From assembly GCA_029717555.1 (NCBI GenBank), contig JAMDHS010000027.1:1-64000 (forward strand): a stretch of 64,000 nt of DNA, given 5' to 3'. A program made the position numbers and the translations under genes. Below the pieces are notes generated by a model. It searched no databases and had not been told where the DNA came from. It saw only the letters and a list, made by a program, of their open reading frames with translations. This DNA comes from Peribolospora baueri (Eukaryota > Basidiomycota > Peribolosporomycetes > Peribolosporales > Peribolosporaceae). Positions 43,015-55,930 of the stretch are shown here, one piece after another (the stretch's first letter is position 1; each line of letters begins with the position of its first letter).

Positions 43015-45463
43015 TTAGTCCTCCCCCTCGCCGGTATCGCTAGCACTCCTGACGGCCCACTCCTCCGCTCCTCGTCCCCTTTCCGTGACGGCCCACTCCT
43101 CCGCTCCTCGTCCCCTTTCCGTGACGTCCTCCCCGCGGTCAGGCCACCTCGCGCCCGCCCTCCTCAGCGTGCCCACGAGTGCTTTCTGTTCTTCTGTACC
43201 GTTCCGCTCCAGACCTCCCAAGTACGCTCCCAACGCCGTGAACGAGGCGAGGCGGGTGCGCAAGAGGTGCCGGACCAGGCGGCGCGAGGACGGGCCTCTG
43301 GTCGTGGCGGGTGGCGTGGCATTGGCGGCCGTAAAGGCGTCGGAGACCGACACGTCTTCCGTCACGGCGCGCGAAGAGGTCGGCCGGCAAGCGAGCGAGT
43401 CGCTCGCAGACGGCGTTGCCGTGCTCGTGGCCGTCGGCGATTTTCTTCCTGCTCCGACCGAGTCCGACATGGCGCTGCCTTTGCGGCCAGGCTTCTCGGC
43501 CTTGCGGATGGTGTGCTTGATCGCGGCGCCCTCCTTGAGAGCGTCGACCGCATAGCTCGCCGCAGCCAGGTCGAGGTCCCATCGCTTGGGAAGCCACACA
43601 CCCAGGAGAACCCTCCAAGCCGCCACGAGCGTCTTCCAAGCGTCGTAGTTGCGGTCGACCATGCTCACGTGGTATACTGCGAAGCCCCACACGACCGCTA
43701 GGGCAAAGAGGAAGCCGACAGGCGTGAGAAGGAGGAAGGCCCAAAGGCAGAAAAAGAGGATGGGGTAGATGAGCAGGGTGAAAATGAGACCGAGGAAAAT
43801 CTTGCTCTGTGCCATGCTTTCCTCTTCATCTTGGACGGCCCGCTCGGCCCTCTTGGCAATGAGGTAAGTTGGGATATGGATGATGAGGGGCAGGAAGAAG
43901 AATGGGAGTTGGACAAGACAGACCAGCGTGTCGCTGAGCAAGGCCGCAAGTGTGGACAGACGCGAGGGCAGAGGAACAGGCGCAGAGGGATCGAGCGTTT
44001 TCGGAAGGGGCAAAGAGGAGATAGCAGAGTTGGTCAGGTTGGTCGTCAGGAGCAGCGCTTGGTAGGTCAATAGGAGGTGCTTGAGGTCTGAAGCCTCCGC
44101 GTCTGCTGGCGCGGCCATCGAAAAGACGTCGATGAGACTGTGAAAAAGGGACAAAGTGCAAAAAGAATTCAAAAAGAGTAAACGGACTGAAGAACTGCGC
44201 AGTAAGAAGAAAGAACCACTCACGCCTGCGAGACCTCGACGAAGTGCTCCAGCGGCACAGCTTGCTCGCGTTCCCAAAGCAACTCCCTCGCCATTTTCGC
44301 GGCATGAAGCGTGGGCCAGTCTTCAGCATTAACGGTGAGCTTCACCAGTGCGTCCTGAATGTCGGCCGTGAGCCTTCTGACCGCCCTCTTCGCCGGCTCC
44401 TCCTCTTGTCCAGATGCAGAGAGGAATTCGTCAAGGTAGGGCTTGACGGATATCGGCGTCCCAAATCTGTCAACGATAGTAATGACAGTGTGCGGAGAAG
44501 AAAAAAAGCAATTAACAAGCAGGCACGAGAACCTGGGAGCTGGACGCGTGCGAGACCGGACGGCCCAGCTCACTGCATTACGGTCCGACTCCTGTACTTG
44601 CTCTTGTTCTCGTAGACGATCCCCGTTGGTAGCACCACTGCTTCCCTTTCTCCAGCGGGGATCGCCGCGCGTTCTTCAGGAGAGAGGTTGTGAACGTGCT
44701 TGGCGTACTCGAGAACGGCCCACGCAAGGCCAGTCTTGATCGTCGTTATGCGCGGTTCAGTGTAGGACGTGCCTGCGGAAAGCCGGTGGGGGAGCGTATA
44801 CGTCGAGCAACACTGAGCAGGAATTCTCACGTCCAGTTTTTCCCAAGGGGTGTACTCACCCTCAGGAAAGATGGCCACGGCCTCTCCCTTCTCCATGACC
44901 TCGAAGGTTGTCTTGAAGAGCTCGGCATTGTTCTTCGTCTTCCTGTCCACGGGGATATTGCCGGCATCCAGAAGGATGGACCGAGCTATACTATTTGAAA
45001 AAAGTTCTTGTTTGGCCCAGTAGTGCAGCGGGCGGCCGTGGGGAAAGAAGCAGGCTGCGAGGACGATAGGAGAAGAGTGGATGAGGGCGTGAATCCAGCC
45101 AGCATGTCTCGAACGTCTTGCTTTTCGACTCACATAGGACAGCCGGGTCAACCACCTGGTTATGATGGGAGCAAGCACTGAAAGTGGAGAATCGAAAGAT
45201 GAAGACGAAAGGAACGGGTCCCAAATTAGTGGGCTCAACTCTGGAAGCGGGTCTGGCTCTAAAAGCCACCGACTCTCCATCAGGAAGTAATGCGCCCGTG
45301 CGATGAATTAGAAAGCTACAGACTGCTAACGCAGCGCTCACACAACCACCACGCCATTCTCGGGCACGTTCTCCTCGCCGAGCACCTCGATCTCCCTGAA
45401 CCAGCCGTACAACGTCCACTTGGCGAGCTTGCGCAAGAAAAAATGAATCTGTCCGAACGGCAT
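43015..45463 (-). CDS. Glycerol-3-phosphate/DHAP acyltransferase, Gpt2/Sct1 type
   Basis: Six exons: 45463-45342, 45177-45134, 45054-44860, 44772-44574, 44466-44224, 44137-43015; 641 residues. The start MPFGQIHFFLRKLAKWTLYG, WFREIEVLGEENVP is family-like. The acyltransferase HX4D motif is HHNQVVD (His46, Asp51). Others are NIPVDRKTKN, FPEGTSY and VLPTGIVYENKSKYRSR. Two hydrophobic hairpins in the C-terminal third (LPFFFLPLIIHIPTYL; IFLGLIFTLLIYPILFFCLW) anchor it in the ER membrane. Fungal Gpt2/Sct1 enzymes acylate glycerol-3-phosphate or dihydroxyacetone phosphate, the first step to phosphatidic acid and storage fat. The Ser/Thr-rich tail could be phosphorylated as in yeast Gpt2, and ends in a 12-residue tandem duplication. 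Shares a divergent promoter with the F-box gene. Confidence 0.9.
43051..43122 (-). repeat. Perfect 36-bp tandem duplication in coding sequence
   Basis: Identical units 43051-43086 and 43087-43122 encode VTERGRGAEEWA twice near the acyltransferase C-terminus; no base differs, so it is recent. Confidence 0.9.
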
Positions 45464-45951
45464 GGCGGAGGCGCGGAGCCGGGGGTGATCGGGAGACGTT
45501 CAATAAGCGTGTAGAACGCTGCCACAGTTTCCTATTTGGCCGACGTGCCTGTGCCTGCCGGCGGTGCAGGAGACGGGTGGGGGGAAGATGGAAGAGGGGT
45601 AGATGCGTGCGAATCCATGTCGGACAAAGGATGATGGCTACGAGGAAGCAGCTCTTGCCGCAGCAGCGATTGCGGGGTACGGACGGCTGCGGCTCATTTG
45701 ATTGTGTCGACCGACAACCGCACTTGCTCGTGACAAGACGACCGACGATTGACGACGCTCCTTCTTGACCGACCTCAAGCCCAGTTGGCGACTGTACGCG
45801 TCCGAAGAGCTTCAGCCTCCTTTTTTGCCGACACCACTTGCCCGTTGCTTGACGAGGCGATACTCTGGGCCGGCGCAGGGGCGCGCCGAGAAGAACCTCA
45901 TTCCTTCCGTTCTCCGAGCGACCCCAAGCCCCGCCCGTCCACCTCGCTGAG
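45464..45951. promoter_or_regulatory. Divergent promoter, acyltransferase / F-box gene
   Basis: 488 bp between two start codons facing away from each other. No further gene and no plain TATA box. Confidence 0.45.
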
Positions 45952-48033
45952 ATGGGCGACGAGGGGATGAAGGGATGGAAAGCCAAGTTTGAGAATGCCG
46001 TGCAGGCCTTTCAAGACGGCCACCATCGCCGCGCCCTCAAGCTTATTGACGAAGTGCGTTGCCTTATTTCGCTGTCACCAGGCGGTACGGCTTCTCAGCG
46101 CTTACCGTGCAATTTCACTTACCGGTTTCGTCCGGCCACATAAACCCTCTCCCACCCGTAGGTGCTTTCGTTGGGTGGGTCTAATAGCCCTACTGTGCAC
46201 GACTCAAGGGCCGCGGTGCTGGAGAAGCTTGGAGAGTACCGACACGCGCTGGTCAGCGCCAAGAGGGTCATCAAGCTCTCTCCTCAGTCGGCAAGGGTGC
46301 GTGTCTCTTCTTTCAGCTAGTATGCTTTGTTCCCGAGTTTCAAGCTTATGGATGTGCGTTTGTTTCCCTTGCGAATCACTCCGAAAATGAAGGGATATCT
46401 CCGTTCAGCCAAGATCTTTGCCGCATTATCCCAGTACGACAAAGCCCTTGATTGCTACAAAATCGCAATGGAGCGTTGTAAAGACGACGCCGAGGTAAGA
46501 GAGAGCATCTCTGAGAGGAGAAAGGCGCTTGAAGCGGAACGAGATGAGTATGAGCAAGGGCAAAGGCGCGCTGGCACGTCTTTCATCGGCTTGCTCCCTG
46601 TCGACGTCTTCCTCGAGATAGTCGTCCGCCTCGACTCACGCTCTCTCCTCGCGGTGATGGCTGTCTCTCGGCGCTGGCATGACACTGTCGTGCACGCTCC
46701 TCGGGTGTGGCAGCGTCTTGAATTGGCGCATGTTATCCCCGTCCGACACCTGAAGCGCGCTGTCAGGCTAATCGCCGAGTGGGCGAGCCGGTCCAACGAT
46801 CAGCTCCACACACTCAGCCTCGACTTCGAAGCATTCCACTCCACTCAGTCCGTCGAGTCGCAGTTCTTAGAGATCGACAAGGTCATTCGCAGGTGCTCTG
46901 CCACTTTGCGTACTATCGAGCTCTCGGCTCCAGACGTCGTTGCCAGTCGTCTCTTCTCCACAGCCCTGTCACGGTGCTCCAACTTGCGACAGCTCAACTT
47001 GCGTTCCTTCGGCCTCCCCTCTTCCGCGTCTGGAATCGAGAACTCGGATAACTGCCGATCCTGGTCCTCCATCGTCCCTCTCGAAGCACTCACCCTTATC
47101 GGCGGCAACTTCTTCTCCTTCGTCCATGCCGACCGTCTTCCCCGCGGCCTGAGGCACTTCGAGCTCAGGGACGTCGAAGGTCCTCATGCTTTGCGCATTT
47201 TCACTGTACTGCGACGGAGCGCGGCAACCCTGCACACACTCATCCTGAACAACGTTCGGTGCGGCCACGGCACTTACACGTCTCCGGATCCTGACGATGA
47301 TGACAAGGAGGATAGGCACCTGTCGGCGCTCAAAAAGTTGGACATTCGCGAGAGCGATCAATCGACTCACCAGATCCTAGGGCGCTTCTTTATCCAAGGC
47401 CTACACGAGCTGTTCCTCTCCACGGCGACCAACTCTACGCTGCGAACGTTTGCGCGGACAGGGCATGGAAAGATGAGGAGGCTAGAAGTGGACGAGACGT
47501 GGTTCGTCGACGAGGAGGTGCTCGTCAACGAGTGCTTTCCTCAATGGCCGCGCTTGGAGAAGCTTGCCCTCCGTGCGGGAAGCGTCTCAAATGTGCTGGT
47601 CGAGAAGCTCCAGCAACCATATCATCGCGACGAGGTTTCCCTTTCCAAGGACTCTTCCGCTCCCGACATGGCGCTTGTCGACGAACCACCGGAGCGGACA
47701 TCCCAGCACGGTTCGACTGATCCCCTCCTACCCCGTTTGCGCTGCCTGGACTTGTCAGACAACGTGAAGATCACTGGCGGTCCGTTGCTCCGCCTCGTGG
47801 ATTTCCGAAGGCGTCTTGCCGCCGAAACTTCGGTGGAATCTTCGTCGGACGACGGCGGTCGTCGGGTCAGGCCGCAGCAGTACGTCGGCATCGAAGAGCT
47901 CGTCCTCGACGGGTGCGAACAAGTAGACGCCGAGGCCATACGCTGGCTTCGCGGCGCAGTTCCCAAGGTGCGGTGGGTGCCTTCAGATCGGAACCGAAGG
48001 GGGAGAGGTGGTAGGCTTCTCAGAGTGGACTAG
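45952..48033 (+). CDS. TPR / F-box / leucine-rich repeat protein (Dia2/Pof3-like)
   Basis: Exons 45952-46053, 46162-46296, 46393-48033; 625 residues. The first 140 residues form TPR-like helix pairs (FENAVQAFQDGHHRRALKLI; AVLEKLGEYRHALVSAKRVI; IFAALSQYDKALDCYKIAME). An F-box follows (about 144-185: IGLLPVDVFLEIVVRL...AVSRRWHDTV), then irregular leucine-rich repeats (LRQLNLRSFGLP; LEALTLIGGN; LRCLDLSDNVKI; IEELVLDGCEQV). The TPR-F-box-LRR order is that of budding yeast Dia2 and fission yeast Pof3, substrate adaptors of SCF ubiquitin ligase acting in replication-fork stability and CMG helicase unloading. Orthology is inferred from architecture alone. Confidence 0.82.
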
Positions 48034-48570
48034 GTTGAGTGAGCTTGGACTGGGGTCTGTTGCCGTTTGTTTTTGAGGATCTGGTGGAATACGTTAATTG
48101 TACCCCCAGCGGCTCCAAGGCCGCAGCTGGCGCCGGTCGTCATTTGCTGTCCTTTTCTTTTGCTACCTTCCTCATTGCAACTCCTAAGCGTTGCTCTGTA
48201 ATCGTGTATATCCGTAGCCGCGTTCGTGTATCATCCCACCGACCATCATATATTCAATAGATCGCTTAGGATCACGCTGAATTGACAGCTGTGGGATCGC
48301 TCAGCGCAATAGGGGTTAGGGGCTGTCCAGACCGTGATTGTGTCATCTTGTTAAAAACGCATGTGGTGTCGATTGAGAAGGGGGGGAGAGGGTGATCCAC
48401 CTCCTACGTGAAGTGGTTTAGACGACCACAATTCATGTGCCTGCTTCTCGTTCTGGTTTAAGTCCGTGCAATGCAAGAGAGATAGTGATACAGGAACGGG
48501 TGGAGTAGGGGGCACAAAGACGAAAATACAAATTACAACCAAGCCTATCAATAGCTGGATAGTTACCCCA
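48034..48570. other. Intergenic between convergent F-box and REV3 genes
   Basis: 3' flanks of both genes. One TTAGGGG-like string near 48313 is too short to count as telomeric. No gene. Confidence 0.5.
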
Positions 48571-51500
48571 TCACCACTCCAACGATTCCGACCCGGAACT
48601 CGGCTCGGCATCCCATTCCTTCAAAGCAGCCGCTTCCCTGCACGGCATCAATGCCATCACGGTCGTTTCCTGTGCTCTCGCTCTCTCCATCTCCCTATCC
48701 GCCTTCACACGTTCGTACAGAATTGGGCAATCGAGCGACTCGCAAGGCACATCCGGAGCCTGGGCAGGGCCGCCGGCCGGAGAGGCACACGAAGCGCACA
48801 CACGCTGCACAACGCTCCTACGGCGTGTGGAGAGGTTCACGCGAGATTGGACAGCGTGTGTCGTTTGTGTCGGATGGGCGAGGCAATCGATGCAGACGGC
48901 TGAGGGGAAAAAAATAGGTAAGGGTTGCGAGGAGAAAACCACGAAGTCAGAGGCTACACAGCTCGCGAAAGAATATTAAAGGCGCTTACCCTTGTCAGCT
49001 GGTCGTCCACATACGGTGCAGTGATTGCTCTTGAAGTGTTGGTCAAGAGTGAGTTTCACGGCCTTTCCTTTCGTACTTGCTTTACGGTTGCCATTTCCTT
49101 CTGCATTCTGCAGCATCCCGTCAACGTGGCTCTCAACATGTTTGGGTCGTGGCATGACCTCATACCACGATAGAACATCAACGCCCATGAGGTTGAAGAC
49201 GCGCGCCAATGGTGGAATGAGGACACGCTCGATGTAGTATTTCGCGTTGATGCGCATAGTCCTGGCACCGGCATGCAGGGATAGGTGAGGAGAAGGTGGG
49301 GATGATATCTATAGAGAGGAAAGAACACACTCACGGGTCGTTCAAGAATGCCTCTGGAGGCACGGCTTGGTCGTTGAGCAGAGCACCGGGTTCGCCTTGC
49401 GAGATGATGTACGGCACTCGCTCGGCATATTGCGGCTCAGCACGCGGGTCCCTCGCCATCTTGAGGGCACTAATGAGTGCACCGGGAGGCGGTGGAATTT
49501 TGTCGCTGAAGAAACGAAGACCGTTCCACATGGTCAATCACAAGAAGGTTCAACCCTGATCGCTTGCAGAGTGCTCACCTGTACGTGCCCAGTCGCACCT
49601 CCTTCGCGAAGATGAAGTCCTGAGGCGATACCTGTCCCTTCAAGATTTTGGTCCACTGCCTCTGGCAATAGTCTTTGACTTGAGATAGATCCGACGTACG
49701 AAAGAGGATTCTATGCGACAAGGGTAAAGACAGTCAGCGCCCTCCTACGAAGCTACGAGATCTGATATCACATGAAACTCACTTGCAACACGTCTCGACC
49801 ATCTTCGATTGCGCAGGCACGCCATCTCGACGGACAGTCTCAATGCCCTTCGCATCGAAAACTGGCTCCTTCTCGCTCGAACTCTCAAATTTGAAGCCCA
49901 CGTAGCGTTTCTTAGCTACCAGTACGCTTGGCAGGTAGACTTTTTCAAATTTGAGTTTGACTGGCTGAGGATTATTGGCGGTGATAGTGTCGGCGATCTC
50001 GTTTCCAATGACGAAGGCGTCATCCTTGGTGCGACCAGGAAGGTAGATGAACAGACTGTCGGTGTCACCGTAGACGACCTCGGCCTGCCATCGGCGAGTG
50101 GCGTGAATGACCTCGATCGCCCTCTCCAGTGTCTCCCGACCGTACTGAACAATGGAGTCAGCGATTTCGACGGCTGGCATGCGCCCCGATAATGTGGCGC
50201 TGGTATAGCCGTAGATGACGTTGGCGAGCAGCTTCAGAGACAACTGTCGAGCGTTCAAAAGCCTTTTCAGGGTCTGCCCAACGACATCGCCTGTTAGCCA
50301 ACACCTGTAACGGAGGCACGCACTAGCTCGAGAAACGACGCCCACTACAGGAGCGACGCTGAGACTCACCTTGTCGCTCTTTACATCTTTCATCGCGTTT
50401 TTGACCATGACCCGCGTATCCAAGATCTCTCGGAGCATCTTACTCAAAAGACTCTTGCGCAAGTGGGGCTTGACGTACATGATTCCGTTCGGAGAGACTG
50501 TGCAAAATGCAAGGATCACGAAGACTCATTGAACCTGATCATGATGGTCCTGGCGCGTGGCCGATTCATGCGGGCTTAACTCACTATTCAAGTGATCCTT
50601 TAAAAGAGTGAGGAGCCCGTCGGGCAAATGCAGCTCCGAGACGCCAAATTTCCAAGTTCCTTTAAACATGTCGACACGACCGAGACATGTGGAGTAGCTG
50701 CAAAGCGAGAACGTAAGCGTGTGAGCGAGATGGCGAGGCACTGCCCAAGAAAAAGTAAACACTTCGGCTTACCAAATGTTATAGGCAATCATGATGGATG
50801 GATAGAGGCTCTGAAAATCTAGCACCAAGAGTGGCCCCTTATAGTAAGCAGATTGTGGTTCCATCACGAGCGCCAGACACTCGGCGGCGTTCTGGCTGCC
50901 AACCTGTTTCCGGTTGGGACTGATCAAGACGAAGCTTTCAGGTTTTGAGATCCGGAGCATGACAGACTCGACCTTGAACTGTGAGCCGCGACTTATGACT
51001 GAGAAGAAATCGACACCATAGACGCGAGCAAACTCGGCCGTCCTGAGGACCACCTCGGACTCGTCGAGCATCTCGGCGTCCATTTCAGCACGGTCGAGGT
51101 AGTAAGTAATAACGCGGGCGACCTGTCCGGGTATCTTGCTTGTGTACCATGATGTGAGGGTGCGCGCGGAAAAGCGTGGGACTCTAAAAGAGATCGAGGA
51201 ATGGGATCACATCAGCAAGAGCCGAGCGCTCCGTGGAAGCAGGCTTACTGACCGTTGATGCAAAAGATGGAATACCAAGTTCTCGAAGGTGTACTGGGTA
51301 AGGTTGATGTCGTTCTTCATCAATCGCCAGATGTTGAGCATGTGTCGACCCGTCACCTTGATAGCAGACGTCTGGGTATAGCCCCAGTTATCCGCCTTGC
51401 CGCGCGCTCCGCCCGTAGACTGGACGATTACCCGCCCGAGCTCGGCGGTGAGGTCAAACTCTATCATTTTATGAGATTGGCAAATTGTCAGGACATCCTC

Positions 51501-54500
51501 AATGGAAACAGCTGTCAGTCGAAAAAAAAACGACCCTTTAATACTGACCGAAGTGTCTCATCGCTCTTTCGATAACATATCCCCAAGAAGAGCTTTGGAC
51601 ATCGAATCCAGCTAGGATCTCCGGATCCCACTCGCGCACCTTGTCCACGAGCAAATTGAGCAAATCAAGCTCCGAGTCCGCTACGTCGATGGGGTAGCGC
51701 GAAAGGCCGAGCCGAATGTGATCGCCTAAGCCCTCAGAGGAGAGGAGGACACCGGTGAAATACCCTTCTCTGCGTCCAGTATCTGGCAGCCAATCTTCTT
51801 CGTTCTGGAAGCAGTAGGTGATGAAGCTGATGGGATCGTGCTCCGGATCGGGCAGGAGATCATCGCGCGAGTTGGCTACCGAGCCAATCAATGAACAGAG
51901 TATGAATGGACTAGCAATAAGACTCGCCAAGTATCGCCGTATGTACGCTTGACGGACTTACCGTACACTTCGATGCAAAGGACAGACATGTGCTGCTTCT
52001 CCCGCACCATCGACTTTGAGGACTCGTATGGGCTGTACTTGAACCCGTACTTGTTCGCCTGCGTAGGCCCCTCAATCTGAGAGGCCAGCTTTCTCTTCCG
52101 CTCATCCTCTCCGTCCTTTAACGCCGAGACTGGAGCCAAAAGTGAGCAGACGAGGGGTAGAGCCAACATTCAGTACTTCGAACGCTCCCGACAACGTCGG
52201 CCAACTCATAACTCACATTTGCTGCTATCCTGCACCTGAACTTTCTCATTCCTCTGTTCCCTCAGCCAACGACTGATTTGCCTCCTGCTAGGCGCCTGGC
52301 CGGCGTATTCCCAGACGCTAAACTTGTTCCCATAAACCGGTGCTTCATTCCGTCTGTTAAACGGATTCCCTTTGTTCGCATCCCCTCTCCCAGGACCTGT
52401 CCCGCCGCGCGTCACCACGTCCATACCCACGCCCGCACCTCCTCTTTCCCACACTCGCTCTTCTCCGACGGCATGTCTAAACTCCCTCAGTGACCCAAGC
52501 TTGTCGCTCGCAAACGTGAACACCCTCCCCGCGTATTCTCTCGGTCGCCCCGGCACGTCTTTGGGGTTCGAGTAGAAAGGGTTGGGGTAAACTTTGGGCG
52601 GCAGGCCAAAGGTAGGAAAGGTTCGGACAACGTCGGCCACAGTGGGAGGCGCACGTGCATAAACGTAGGCGTCCGTAGCGAGGAGAGAGGTCGACAGGGG
52701 CGGCCCTGATATAGAAGTATGGGTGGTTCCATTGGCGTGTGACATATTGTCGGAGCTTCGCCCAGAAGACAGAGATTGTGTGAGAGATTGCGAAGAGCCA
52801 GATAATTCGGTCGTATCCGCCGCAGGATGAACCTCATTCGGCTCTTGGATGCGAGTCCTCTTCATCAGCTTCCCTGTCTCTGCTTTTCCTGCTTCCGCAT
52901 CGTCGGCGCCATCGTCCTTCGCGTCCTTCGTGCGCTTTCGCATCGCGCTGTGTACGTCCTTCTCGTCGTCCAGCTTTAGCTCTCGCTGCACGGCATGGTC
53001 GGTCGGCTTCGGGGACAGTGACGGAGATCGGGGAGGAAAAGGCACGATCTCCGTAGGGGACGGCGTGCGAATTTGGCCCGCTTCGTCCTCATCGCCATCC
53101 TGTCCTAGAGAGACCTGGCGGAGACCCGATCTTCCACCGCTCACGGGATCCGGGAGACGAGACCGATGCATGGCTTTTGCAGCAGGGCGTGGGGGTCGTG
53201 CGGCTACGTCCACCTCTTCCTCTTTCGTAATTGTCGGCACAGGCTCTTGGGGATGCGACAACGACGACGACGACGACGAAGAGGAAGAGGAGGAGGAGAG
53301 AGCATCAGGTTGAACTGAGGAAGGGATCTTGGGCGCGCCCGGCTGAGACCGCGGAGTTTGAGGAATGGTGGTAAGGGTCATAGCCGATCTCAATCTGCTT
53401 GGCTTGCTGGGCGTTCTTAGCAGGACCTCGCGCTCGCGCTCCCACCTCTCCCAGAAATGTTTCTCATCATGGCCGCCCTGGCCGCTCGGGGGTCCCGTCC
53501 TACGGCGCTTGAAAAGACGCTGAGAGTGCGGAGATGACTCATCTGTTTCGGGAAAGGTGGGTGTGAGAGGAAGACGACGACTTGGCTGGCCGGGGGAAGG
53601 AAGGTAGTCTTCAAACTGAAGAGGAGTCGAGGGTCGCGAAAGCACATCGGAGCCATCGAAAGGAGGAGACGGAGACTTGCGCGAAGGAGAAGAGGCAGCC
53701 GAGGCCAAGGCGTCTTGGAGAACGTGTGTCTGGCTTGCGTGCGCAGGCGTACGACGAACGTCCTTCAGCTCTCCTCGTTCGACCGCTTCCTCACCGATAT
53801 CCGCTGCCTCGGCCTCCTCTTCGGTACCTGTGCCTTCGCTGCCGCCGTCATACGTCTCTTCCATCCCGGCAGCCCTCACACTTGTTCCCACATCTCTCTC
53901 CGCCGCCATCTCCGCAGGCCTAGCGGCGGTGGGCTGCGTCCCGATGCCGGCCTGTCCAAACCGCCGGGCAGCGCCAAAGTCCTGGCTGGAAATGACGTCC
54001 AGGTCGACCTCCTGGGCGACGATGCTTCTTTGCGTCGCCTTGAACGCCTCTTGAGCGCTCGACGGAGAGCTGGCCGAGCCACCTGGTCTCGATCCATCGT
54101 CGCGGTCGTCATCATGTCCGACCTCGTCTTTTGCGTTGGCCCCGCCCGAGCCCTTGTATTTATCCGCAAAAAGGGGAACCCAGGGCCGCTCTCCGTGGGC
54201 GAAATACGCCTGGGAGGATATGTTGTTGATGTCAAATGGATCAGCGCACAAAGAGAGAGAGGAAGAGGACTTGCGTCCATGCGGTTCTCCCTCAGGGGTC
54301 ATTTCGCCCGTCTCGCCCGCCTCGCCCATCATCGTCCTTCCAAGGCCGCCGGTGCCCCCTCGCTCGTCCGCCATCGCCTCGCCAAAGTTGTCCACCTTCT
54401 CCGCGAAAGCGCCCTGCTTCCTTGGATCAAGGGCGTCCACGCTCTCGAACGTCGTCCTTATGAACGGCTCAAAAACGTCGCCGCCCCTGACCCGATCCGG

Positions 54501-55930
54501 CTTGACGAAATCGTCAAACCGCGGCAGCGCCGAGCCCTTGTTGTTGTTGTTGAAAAACCGCCTTTCCTCCTTCAAGCGCTCTTCCAAGATGGCTCGAAAC
54601 CTCTCCTCGGCCGCCCATACCGGGCTCTCTCCCTTGGCGTACTTCCTTTTATCTCCCATCGTATCCGCGAAGGGAATGGACGGGGGTAGACCGGCCAAAG
54701 TCCTCCTCCTCTTTTCTTCCTCCCACAATCCCCTGACGCTATGCACGAGCTTTTCGTCATCCGGGATGGGGTGGCGAAGCTCGACAAAATCATGATGAAG
54801 ATTTCGAGGGCGGAGGCGACGGCGGTTGAGGATCTGGAAAACGGTGCAATCGGCCTCGAGGGAACAGTACGAGATGCGGGCAACGGAAGTGGAGGTGGAG
54901 GTCGGTTGTAGGACCTTGGAAGGAGGCACGGTGGTAACGTCGTATCTGGTGTTTGCCTCATCTTCCGGCGAGGAGGAGGGCTCACACTCTACGGGGGCCG
55001 TGGCCGGCGAGACAAAAAGAAGACAAGGCAGACGAGGATGGATGGTGAGGGACGTGTTGGAGGGCCCGGACGGCACATGAGTGCCACTCACCTGGCAGCG
55101 GAGCTCTGAACCACACGTCCTCCAAATCGATATAAGTACACCCGTAGAGGTTCCAATCGAGAAGGAAGAGCAAGTGAAATGGTATGTGACTTTCCAAGGG
55201 CTGGAACACGGTGCGCATCACGGCGCCGCTCTCGAGGAGGGTGACGAGGCGGTGCATATGCATGGGATCTACAAGGCAGATCTTGAGGTAGAACTTCCAG
55301 CCGACGTGGAAGCCGTAAAATGGCACGCCTTTACAGAGGAAGATGGCGGCGATGAACTGGCATTTTGTGGGGTCGTTCGGATTGCGCCGGAGGGAGACGG
55401 CCATGGCGTGGTTGAGGGCGAGGCCAAGTTTGTAAATGTAGCGGTGGACTAAAGGAGGGAGGATGAGGAAAGGAGAGACAGGACAGGACAGGCGGACGAA
55501 GGAGCTGAATGCTAAGCCAGACTCGGTGGGCGGCGCTCGCACCCGGTCAGAGACGAGACACACTTAACTCACCGACGTCAGGCTCCAAACTACCGGTATA
55601 TTCCACATAGCAGTAAGGAAAAGCCTGGTGAACGTGGAGACAAACCCTCTGACCGACGGGGGTGGAGCCAAAGATACGTATCTCCGGCACTTTGACGAGG
55701 TCCACGCCTGGAGGGTTGAAGGCGCAGAAGGAGCGGTCGAGGGGGCCAGGGGACGACTGGACGTGGTCGATGTTGCTTATGGAAATGCGGAGATAGGGAC
55801 GGGGGCCTTCGGGTGACGAGCAGGTCGAGGAGAAGGAGTTCGTGGTGGCCCGTCTCCCGTCCCCTCCATCGCCGTCGCCACCGCCCGGGGACCGTGGCGG
55901 GTGATCGCCTGCTCTTGGTGGTTGGACCAT
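48571..55930 (-). CDS. REV3: DNA polymerase zeta catalytic subunit REV3
   Basis: Fourteen exons: 55930-55573, 55448-55092, 54988-52217, 52129-51962, 51875-51549, 51460-51253, 51183-50773, 50697-50585, 50497-50370, 50273-49783, 49710-49579, 49505-49335, 49261-48990, 48899-48571; 2078 residues in frame. The N-terminal B-family domain reads RISNIDHV, IRIFGSTPVGQRVCLHVHQA, FPYCYVEYTG. Polymerase motif A is DFQSLYPSIMIAYN (Asp1519), motif B LNARQLSLKLLANVIYGYTS, motif C YGDTDS (1682-1687). The C-terminus has the paired Cys clusters CTVCGRPADKGAVCIDC and CASC...C....C, binding zinc and, in B-family polymerases, an iron-sulphur cluster. Rev3 with Rev7 extends from lesions in error-prone translesion synthesis. 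Exon 3 alone is 924 codons of Ser/Glu/Pro-rich linker between N-terminal and exonuclease-like domains. As in other Rev3, exonuclease acidic residues look incomplete. Confidence 0.93.

Noticed and set aside
48306-48320. GGGGTTAGGGGC as another telomere repeat
   Set aside because: Only one unit; too short to be meaningful.
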